Assembly (NCBI GenBank): GCA_028554755.1
Contig: JAPTOF010000028.1
Span: forward strand, 3,516,501 to 3,580,500
Length of the DNA: 64,000 nt
Reading direction: 5' to 3'
DNA from: Cordia subcordata
Taxonomy: Eukaryota; Streptophyta; Magnoliopsida; Boraginales; Cordiaceae
The notes below the pieces were generated by a model. The model was not told the origin of the DNA. It did no database searches and was given only the letters and a program-made list of their open reading frames with translations. Numbering within the stretch: the first letter of the stretch is position 1; every line of letters starts with the position of its first letter. This document shows, one piece after another, positions 56,106 to 64,000 of this stretch. The translations under genes and the position numbers were made by a program.

Positions 56106-57680
56106 ATCAAAATGAAGGTCAGTAATCAAATGAATGGCAACAAGGTGCACTGGCTCTTAAAATACCTGAGGATGATGTTATTATCACCAGGCTTCAAATT
56201 GAGGCAGGCATTCAGGGAAGAATTTATCCTTACAGAGTTTGACAGAGATTTCCAGTTTGGAAATAACTTTTGTCATTTTCCTAGCATCCGAGAGATGTTA
56301 GAAGGTTACCCTTTTAGACAAGTTCTGATTGGCTGAAAGAGGAAGCAGAACTGGAACAATCTGGGCATAGCCAAGCTGTTGTGCTGCAAAATGTGATTGA
56401 TAAACTTCTACTGCACAAAAGTTCGTTGACCTAGGGCTGACCATGTAGTGAAGATCACGACTAACGAGATAGCTGAACAAGACTTGAAATCTATCCCTAT
56501 CATCATCATAACTTAATGAGACACTGTATGGGTTGGCACTTTGAACCAGTCTGGGCCATAATGACAGTCTCTAAAGTATTAAAAGTCAAAATCTTTAGTA
56601 GAAAGGGAAAGCAGGCGTTCAAGTTGTAACCTGGGGAATCGGTCGCCATTGGGATCTCAATAACGTAATAACAGAATGCCATAATTCAGAAAAGGACTAA
56701 CGAAGATATGTGTCTTACATAAGTCTCGTGATAGAGTTGGGAGGTATGCATAAAGCTAGAGTTGAAGTATCCATAGAGGCCTCTAGAATGCTCTAGTGAC
56801 CCATCTTGAATTAGCTTCTTAATAGAATGGAGCATCGACTGATAAAGGTATGCTAAGACTAGTGGACCTAGTGTCACGGGGGTTCTTAAGGCACTTAGGC
56901 TAGAGGAAGAAAGTTTTTGGCAACTTGAATAGAGACAGTGTAGAAGAGATAACTACACAGCCAAAGCAAGATGAATGCAAGGTGTTCTGTGTCAGGAATG
57001 GCAGAATCACCAATTCCCATGAGGTGATGTCTAAAGTTACTAAAGATAGCGGTACTCTTATTGAAGGTAAGGCCATGACCTTCATCCACAATAAAAGACT
57101 TAACAGAAATTTGACGGCCATACAGACGAAGGCCAGGAATGGCTGCAAGATAAAAAAAAAAAGTGATGATGGCATAACCAAAAGGAAACAGGAAATAGCT
57201 CATAGAAGTAGACTAGAAGAAAAGGCTTGTAGCAAAGAATGACAAGTTAGGTGTTAAAGGTTTGTGTGAAAATTGAATAGCATTGAAAATCCTATATTAT
57301 GCCAACTTAAATTCTTTAACTGCTTGAACACGGGCTAGCCATTTGAGGTAAAGAGGATGGATATCTCTCTCATCAAAAGACAACCAAGACCTGGAAGGAT
57401 GTTTCTTCAAAGAAGACAATATCTATCTATCTTTTCTGATAAGGAAGTAGTCATTGTCAGGGATTGGGAGAAGTTGAGTGTTAGGGGAATGTTGTGGGTC
57501 TTGAGAGAGACTAGGGCCTAGAATGAAGCGTTAAGGGTGACCACTATGAATCTGGATGTAGTTGTTGAGGCTTTCGAGATCTTCAGTTTGGCAGGATTTA
57601 AGGATGTTGACAAGGGTGTTTTCTTCAGTCGTGGTGTCAGAAGTTTTGAGAGAAGAAACTTGAGAAGAGGAAAGATGAAT
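56106..57680 (-). pseudogene. Plant mobile domain (PMD, MAIN/MAIL-like) coding remnant
   Basis: Plant mobile domain proteins occur in the MAIN/MAIL family and in Ty3/gypsy and MULE transposons; their biochemical role is not settled. Minus-strand reading from 57460 leftwards: SWLSFDERDIHPLYLKWLAR-like start, SMSYFLFPFGYAIITFFFYL, AAIPGLRLYGRQI, EGHGLTFNKSTAIFSNFRHH, DTEHLAFILLWLCSYLFYTV, SIQVAKNFLPLA, TLGPLVLAYLYQSM, GSLEHSRGLYGYFNSSF and further pieces to 56112. The block order matches PMD proteins. Frameshifts and stops occur near 57290, 56890, 56690 and elsewhere, so no protein can be made. A gypsy-type polypurine tract and LTR follow about 400 bp away on the other strand. Confidence 0.8.
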
Positions 57681-58074
57681 GGACGAATGCTATATATGCC
57701 TTCTAAAGGAGATTAATGACGATTGATTCATGCTAATCAACACCACATTAATCAAGAATTGAAGACTGAGTCATGTAATCATGAAAATACTCAAAAGACG
57801 TAAGGACTTCAAATTTGCTCATAAGGCTTAATGACAAAAGAGACGTGCAGTGGTAAGCTTAGTGGGACACATGGAGGCTTCGAGTTAGCAAAGCTAAACA
57901 ATTGTGGTCAATAGGCTAAGATGTGCATTTTATACAATGGAAAACTGTGTACTAGGTAAATCGCATAGGATATGGTACGCGAAAGGTCAATATCTTCGGA
58001 GGCACAGGTCACGTGACTGAGATCATAAGCAATTCAAACTCCTCCACATCGTTCAAATAGTTAATAAGGGGCAT
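57681..58074 (+). other. Non-coding DNA ending in a gypsy-type polypurine tract
   Basis: No frame is supported. The end AATAAGGGGCAT (58063-58074) is a polypurine tract of the kind that precedes Ty3/gypsy LTRs. Confidence 0.5.
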
Positions 58075-58905
58075 TGTTTACACCTAAAATCTGCAATTAG
58101 TTGTCCTAATTGCCGAAGAACGAGGAATCAAAATGAAGGGAGGTATTTTATAGCTAAAGTCCACAAGTAATCGACCGAGTGGTCGAAAGATACAGGACGA
58201 AAGTGGTCCAAGGCCGACACCACAACCCACATTCATTTCAAGGCCGAACTTTGGTGAAGCAAACATAAACTAGTGAGTGCTTGTTTTGAATAAAGAAGAC
58301 CAAGTATAATAAAATGTGCATCACCGAAATAGAAGGGACAAAAGCCGAGCAAAGAACTTGGTCAGCTCCAATGACCCGAAAGATACTGGAGTCATCAACC
58401 AAACATGGAGATTTTGGATGCAGCAGCTATAAAAGCTAATCAAGGCCAAGAAGAAAAGGGTTGTACAACCATTATGCTTTTTCTGATCATATATCTATCC
58501 TTTAGCATCTTAGCTCCATAGCTTAGTCCTATCCTTAGTTTAGCTCGTAGCTTAGTCTTAGTTAGCATAATGTTGGCTTAGCCTTATCTCAAACATCTTG
58601 CAATTCACTTTACGACCTAGATTTTTTCTTTTCGTTGTAATTCAGTATATGGCTTTGCTCTAATTAAGTTTATAGCATTTTTGGATCTAGTTGCAATTAG
58701 CTTTGTAGCTTGATTTTCACCATTTATCCAAGCTGTAATTAAGTTTATGGCAGGACTAATTCACTGCAATTAACTTTCTAGTGTGATCTAGTAAACCTTT
58801 TCTTCATATTCAATCCAATTATTTGAGAGTCTGTCTTATTCTATGTTGCGTCTTTGTTTGTAATAAAACCTTGTACTTTGGATTCATGGTGATTAAATTG
58901 TTGTT
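58075..58905 (+). mobile_element. Ty3/gypsy-type LTR, likely 3' LTR
   Basis: Starts TGTTTACACCTAAAATCTGC after a purine tract, contains TATAAAA at 58428-58434 and a long leader with many AGCTTAGTCTTAG and GTAATTNAGTTTAT-like motifs. The end, about 58905, is set by the start of copia-type coding sequence on the other strand. No second copy is in the window. Confidence 0.55.
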
Positions 58906-59570
58906 ACTTTGATCCTGGTTTGGCTTTTATTACAATTAAGCAACCCATATCTTGTTCCTTAAAAAGTCCCTGGACAGAATTTGGGGAAGAGGATAAAAAT
59001 CCCACAACCATAAAATTGTTTGCGAAGTCCCGAGTGTGTGGCCTAGTGAAGGTTTTTCCAAGCAAACAAACACATAAGTATGTAGCACTTAAATTATCAT
59101 TATACACAGTCGGTTTGGATGTCAATGTATTTCCCAATTCTTGTAGAAGATTAACAACCCGTTGAAGCTCTGTGGTTGTAGAGGTGATAGCATGATACTC
59201 CGCTTCAATTGAACTTGCAACAGTTTGTTTCTTTCTAGAGCACCATGAAATAGGATTGGTTCCAAGATACAATATATATCTTGTTGTTAATGTGTAGTCA
59301 TCCTTGTCAACTGCCCAATCTACATTAGAGTAAGCAATGAGAGTGATTGATTTTGCTTGTCTAAAATACAAACCATGATACATTGTATGCTAGAGACATC
59401 ACATCAATCTTTTAGCCACAGTTCAATGAGTTTGATAATGGGAGTGCATAAATTGGGCAAGTTTATTGACTATGAATACCATATCGACCCTGGTGACAAG
59501 GAGATATTAAAGTCCCCCAATCAAAGAGCGATATGCTTTTCCATCTATTGATAGTGAGCCATCATTAGAG
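58906..59570 (-). pseudogene. copia RT end and RNase H, minus strand
   Basis: Frame of 159 codons (59383-58904): YSNVDWAVDKDDYTLTTRYI, LYLGTNPISWCSRKKQTVAS, SIEAEYHAITSTTTELQRVV and LLQELGNTL, the copia RNase H core with D and E residues, followed by a shifted tail. Before it (59560-59390) come YRSLIGGL, YLLVTRVDMVFIVNKLAQFM and HSPIIKLIELWLKRL, the end of RT. It lacks the catalytic half of RT. Confidence 0.85.
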
Positions 59571-60005
59571 ATCAATCGCCTAGTTTAAGGAAGAAGTATC
59601 GAGTAAAGCCAAACCCGTTTCTACAATGTGCCTATGACATCTATCTCAGAGCCAACATGTTCTAGGGAATAAGGAGGTGAAATTTTATGTTAAATGCCAT
59701 TGGCTTCAAGGAATGATTTTAAGCTCTCGTATTCAGTGCCACCATTAGAATCATAACAATTGAAATGCCAAAATATTTTTCTACCATAGATTTAACCTTT
59801 TGGAAAGTAGAAAAAGCATTAGATTTATAAACAAATGGAAATAACCAAATATATTTGGTAAAATGATCAACAAAAACAACGTAATACTTAAAACCATCAA
59901 TAGATGAAATTAGGGATGGTCCTAAACATCTGTATACACCAAATCAAGGGGAAAATAAATCTCAACAGTAGAAACACCAAAGAGAAGTTTAGTGCTTTTA
60001 CTACA
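59571..60005 (-). pseudogene. copia integrase core fragment, minus strand
   Basis: Minus-strand reading: FPLDLVYTDV, GPSLISSIDGFKYYVVFVDH, FTKYIWLFPFVYKSNAFSTF, QKVKSMVEKYFGI, then decayed. This is the copia integrase core with its first D (YTDV). It is followed directly by RT-end sequence (59560), so the integrase C-terminal region and most of RT have been deleted. Confidence 0.82.
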
Positions 60006-61434
60006 TGATGTGTTGTGTTTTTGTGTGTATCTATATTGTCAATTGCCTATATTTAAGAGGTATTCTAAGCCTTAGAAGATGCACTAGTATAGTACATATA
60101 CTAGAGTTAGGCTTGAGCATAAGCAAATGTACATAGTTGAGTTTCTAAATCAAATGCTATACTAAATGCTTAACTTTGTGCCTTAGGTGAGCTATAAGGC
60201 CGAAACAAAGCGTGGACATTGATGGGTGCTAAAGATAGAAGATGCACGGGTAGAGGGGAGAAGATCGGAGACCGAAAAGACAAAGAATGAAGGAAGAAAA
60301 GTCAGCCGGATGGCCTAGAAGAAAAGTCGGTCGGTCGACTAGGTTGACCGGCCACTCCAGAAAGAAACCAAAATTGCCGGTCGAGCTCCTCTTTTAAGCC
60401 GGTCTACCGGCTAGGTTGACCGATCACTCCAGAGAGCTACCAAAAAAATTCGGTCAACTACCCCTCTAGTCGGTCGACCGGCAATGGGTAGCAGCTGATA
60501 TAAAAGCTCGATTTTCAGACTTCAAGAAAGGGAGATTTTTAGACCTATCACACACACTTCACACCTACACCTCACATATTTAACCCTAGTTTTCAGCCAC
60601 CTCACACACACTCTCTCACACATTTATCACCTTGAATCAAGATTGATTTGGAGGGTTTCAGATATTTGGATTCAAGTTTTCTCAAAAGCTTTGTACAAGA
60701 TTAGCTAGAATGAAAGGGAAGCTTCATAATCTCTCCTTTATTCTATTTTCTATCATGATTGAGTGGACTTGTGTAGGGTGATTTAGCTTATGTAATGGGC
60801 TAACTATATACTCTTAAGATATGGGATTTGATGGCTTAATATATACATGTTTTGATTTTATTGTTCAAATAGTTCTTCATTCATGTCTAAGTGTTTGATA
60901 AAATGCCTAAATCAGTAGCATGTGTATAAATTAAAGTCTATTTGTTACTAAACATATCTAATCCATGCTATAATCATGTCTATGTGTTTATATGTGGGTG
61001 CTATGAAGTGGGTAATGCTTATATTCATGTTTATATGTATGTTTACATACCTATTAGTGAATATGACTTCAATAATGCATACATGTTGGTTCTTAATCAA
61101 TTCTAATGGTGTAATCCGAGCATGACAATATTTGGTAGTTGAATAGATCCCATTATTCACGAACACGTTAGCCTAGAACATGCATGAATGTGCTAGCAAG
61201 TCAAATCCTGCTATAGTGATCTTAGAATGATGGCAAGTAATTAGGGCTAGCCTAGGTCGAGTCTCCTTTGGCTTTAAATCCAGTCAATAGGTTTCCAGAT
61301 AGGTTTAGTCAACCCTAGTGATATTAGGTCTTGGTTTTAAATCCAGCCAATGGTTTAGGTATTAAGGTAGGTTCATTCTAAGACACCTAGGGAGATAATT
61401 AATCACTTTTAAGGCCCGAGGTCGTAAGGACCAC
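60006..61434 (+). mobile_element. LTR copy F of the dominant family, interrupted by copy G
   Basis: Starts TGATGTGTTGTG inside the copia fragment. It contains the U3 array (60303-60485), TATAAAA (60499-60505), CATGTCTAWGTGTTT motifs (60880, 60977), TTTAAATCCAGYCAA motifs (61272, 61338) and stops at GTAAGGACCAC, where the LTR of the other strand begins. Its remaining end lies beyond the window. Confidence 0.8.
60303..60505 (+). promoter_or_regulatory. U3 palindrome array and TATA box of LTR copy F
   Basis: GCCGG, GGTCGGTCGACTAGG (60328), GGTTGACCGGCC (60343), GCCGGTCGAG (60376), GCCGGTCTACCGGC (60399), GGTTGACCGATC (60414) and GTCGGTCGACCGGC (60469-60482) lie before TATAAAA at 60499. CACTCCAGARAG recurs after the GACCG units. 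Confidence 0.55.
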
Positions 61435-62947
61435 TGATACGCTATCATGCGGCACAAGCTTAAATAGCCCGCAAGTGCATGGGTCGTGTGTAGTACAGTG
61501 TGTACGAGTGTGGGGTCAAAACCACGGGAGGCCTAACGTGCATGGTGTTCTAAGCTAAGTGCGTCCTAAAGAGCTACGTGTTAGGGTCCTAACTACAATC
61601 TTTTTGGTGTTTTTGGTTTGAGGAGAGCTTGGGAAAGATAAAACTAAACTACAGGCAAGAAAATAAAAAAGGTGGTGTGTGTGTGAGATGGGGGAATCAA
61701 GCGACCTAAGGGGATGCTAACACGTGGAAATGGGGAATAGGGTGATTACGACTTGCAAATGGGTGATTACTACTTCTTGTTAGGGTTGCTTGATGAATTA
61801 AACTCGGTTGCTCTCGTCTAGTCTCCTAATTAACCTCCTAATTACACCCTAAGACTCAGTGTGAATCTGTCCCTAGGTGTCGACCCCTAGAGCCACGGCA
61901 TATGGTCTTTATGACTTACAGCCATAGGGCTATCTAGTTAGGATTCTAGGTGACTTAGATCGATCTAACCTTAGCGTCTAAGTCATTGGCTGGATTTAAA
62001 GCCAAGACCTAGTCCATCTAAGGTCAACTAACCTTCCCTGAAACCGATTAGCTAGATTTAAAGCTAAGGGAGACTCGACCTAGGCTAGCCATTAGTTATG
62101 CACCACCGATCATCATCACAACAGCGGGTATTAACGTTTAAGCGCAAAGCAAACAAATCTAAGGCATGGCGTTCGAGAATATTTCAGGGTATTCTACTAC
62201 TAAGCACATAGACATACTTAGATTACACCAATTTAAGCAATGACACCCGACATGTATGCAATAGAAGCTATTCATGTTATTAAGTATGTGAACACACACA
62301 TAGACATGTATATAAACATACCCATTTCATGTAATCATCACATAAACACATAGACATGCTAGCATAATGATTTAGAGATGGTTAATAGCATAATAGACTT
62401 CAATATATGCTACATCATTGAGGCATTTCAACAAACACATAGACATGTATGTAAAATAGCCTTTGAAGCCCTAAGCATAAAGCATATATACATAAATCTA
62501 TCAAGTTTCCATTAATAAAAAGTAGTAATCAATCCATAATTACATGATATAATCACCCTACATAGCTCAAATCAAATATAATTAGACTTAGGATAAAAGA
62601 AAGATGCCTTTCTATCCATAGCCAAGCTTTATAATCCATGAGCTATGCCGCAAATCTTAGTGTTTGATCCTCTTGGATCCTTGATTTCAAGTGTTAAATG
62701 TGTTTAGAAATGAGTATGTGAGGTGATTTTTGGTGGATTTTGGGTTTTGGGAAATGGGTGTTTGATTTGGGTGTTGTCATCCTTCAAAAGGGTTGAAAAG
62801 TGACTTAAATAAAGCTGTTAACACGTCCAGCCAGGAGCCCAACTGGTCGAACAGCTTTGGGGCTAAGTCATCTAGCCAAAATTGGGCCAGATTCTAATCC
62901 GGTCGGTCGGCCAGCTATCGGCTAGGTCGTCCGGCCTAGATAGAGGT
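61435..62947 (-). mobile_element. LTR copy G, minus strand, inserted in copy F
   Basis: Left end TGATACGCTATC is the complement of the LTR end, followed by the conserved terminal block (61455-61535), TTTAAAGCCAAGAC and TTTAAAGCTAAGGG (61993, 62058), CACATAGACATG motifs (62202, 62296, 62350, 62439) and U3 GGTCGGTCGGCC-type units (62901-62935). It is broken at 62947 by copy H. Confidence 0.75.
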
Positions 62948-64000
62948 GATATCGCTAATTGACCACAAGCCTAAATAGCCCGCAAGCGCACGGGTCGTGT
63001 GTAATACGGTGTGTGCAAGTGCGGGGTCGAATCCACGGGGAGGCCTAATGTGTATGGTGTTCTAAGCTAAGTACGTCCTAAAGAGCTACTTGTTGGGGTC
63101 CTAACTACAATGTTTTTGGTGTTTTTGGTTTGAGGGGAGCTCAGGAAAAGTAAACCTAATCTAAGAACGAGGAAATAAAAAGGTAGCGCGTATGTGTGTG
63201 ATGGGGGAATCAAGCGATCTAAGGGGATTCAAACGTTGGAAATGGGAGACTAAGGTGATTACATCTTGTTTATGGTGATTACTACGTCTTTCTAAGGTTA
63301 CTTGATGGATTATACTAAGTGCTCTAATCTAGACCTATAATTAGCCTCCTAATTGGTACCGTAAGCCTCAGTGCGGGTCCGTCCCTAGGTGGCGATGCCT
63401 AGCAGTACGGCGTGGTCTTTATGACTTAGGAATTAGGGCTAGCTAATAAGATTCTAGGTGAGTGTAGATCGATCTAACCCTAGCACTTAGTCCTCTAATT
63501 AGTTCCCTAATCTGGCCCTAGGACTTGGTGCGAGTCCGTCCCTAAGCTTCGCCTCACTCAGAGCTACGGCGTGGTCCTTATGAACCTAGGGTGTTAGGGT
63601 GGACTAACTAGCCTTCCTAAGTGAACTAAGGTCATCTAAACCTCTCCGGACTCCTATTGGCTGGATTTAAAGCCAAAGGGGACTCGACCTAGGCTAGATA
63701 CTAGTTGTGCACCATCGATCGCATCACAGTTAGCAGAAATTGACATTAAAGCGCATGGAAAACACATCTAGGGCATGGCATTTGAGAATACACCGGTATA
63801 TTCTGCTACTAAACACATAGACATGTTTAGATTACACCAATTTAAGCACTAGCACCCGACATGCATGCAATAGAAGCTAGTTATGCTATTAAGTATGCTA
63901 ACACACACATAGACATGTATATAGTCATACCCACTTCATGTAGTCACCACACAAACACATAGACATGCTAGCATAATGATTTAGAAATGGTTAATAGCAC
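62948..64000 (-). mobile_element. LTR copy H, minus strand, inserted in copy G, runs off the window
   Basis: Left end TGATATCGCTAATTG, then the conserved block in its cleanest form (CACAAGCCTAAATAGCCCGC, GCGGGGTCGAATCCACGGGG), TTTAAAGCCAAAGG (63666) and CACATAGACATG motifs (63816, 63907, 63957). The start of the LTR lies to the right of the window. Confidence 0.78.

Noticed and set aside
62985..63035. tRNA-like B box (GGTCGAATCC) in the LTR end
   Set aside because: No A box or cloverleaf could be built around it, so no tRNA gene is called.

Overview
The window is AT-rich plant nuclear DNA, most likely from a eudicot. It is made almost wholly of transposable elements in several stages of decay and nesting. 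The evidence is plant-specific: Athila-type Ty3/gypsy pol domains with tRNA-Asp-like primer sites, Ty1/copia elements primed by initiator tRNA-Met, a PIF/Harbinger transposase with its Myb-like partner, a plant mobile domain (PMD) coding remnant, and a broken plant major facilitator superfamily (MFS) transporter gene. I could not name the species. I found no intact host gene, rRNA, tRNA or CRISPR array.

Layout. 1-8.6 kb: pieces of Athila-lineage elements on both strands, with a likely solo LTR (1393-3216), a gag remnant (4290-5106) and an LTR (5110-8566) split by a younger solo LTR (6004-7589, target duplication TATAT). 8.6-20.2 kb: a structurally complete but dead Athila-type element (9337-19818) with TG...CA LTRs of about 1.76 kb, the perfect target duplication ATAGG, a lost reverse transcriptase (RT) active-site box and a three-fold tandem copy of the integrase core. 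20.2-27.9 kb: minus-strand LTR fragments, an RT remnant and a complete 2-kb LTR followed by its primer site, then a plus-strand LTR with its primer site. 27.9-33.7 kb: a very decayed copia element holding a solo LTR (28379-30173, target duplication ATATA). 34.25-35.42 kb: a minisatellite. 36.7-47.0 kb: a MULE-like remnant, then the 3' part of an MFS transporter pseudogene. Its intron holds a copia LTR-gag fragment and its last codons are interrupted by a full-length minus-strand copia element (41789-46933). 47.0-53.0 kb: a Harbinger element. 53.2-54.1 kb: a Harbinger-type MITE containing a MULE-type MITE. 55.4-60.0 kb: a copia 3' end, a PMD remnant on the minus strand followed by a Ty3/gypsy-style polypurine tract and LTR, and a deleted copia pol on the minus strand. 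60.0-64.0 kb: three LTRs of the same family apparently inserted one inside another, running off the right edge.

One LTR family of about 1.6-2.2 kb dominates, with about a dozen whole or partial copies. Its members begin TGATGTGT, carry GTCGAC-rich palindromic repeats just upstream of a TATA box, then repeated CATGTCTATGTG and TTTAAATCCAGC motifs, and end with a conserved block before a degenerate tRNA-Asp primer site. The genes do not form a working pathway. They record successive insertions, solo-LTR formation and internal duplication. The observations best worth checking are the U3 palindrome arrays, the integrase triplication, the LTR-supplied stop codon of the MFS gene, and the PMD remnant lying antisense beside a gypsy-type LTR.
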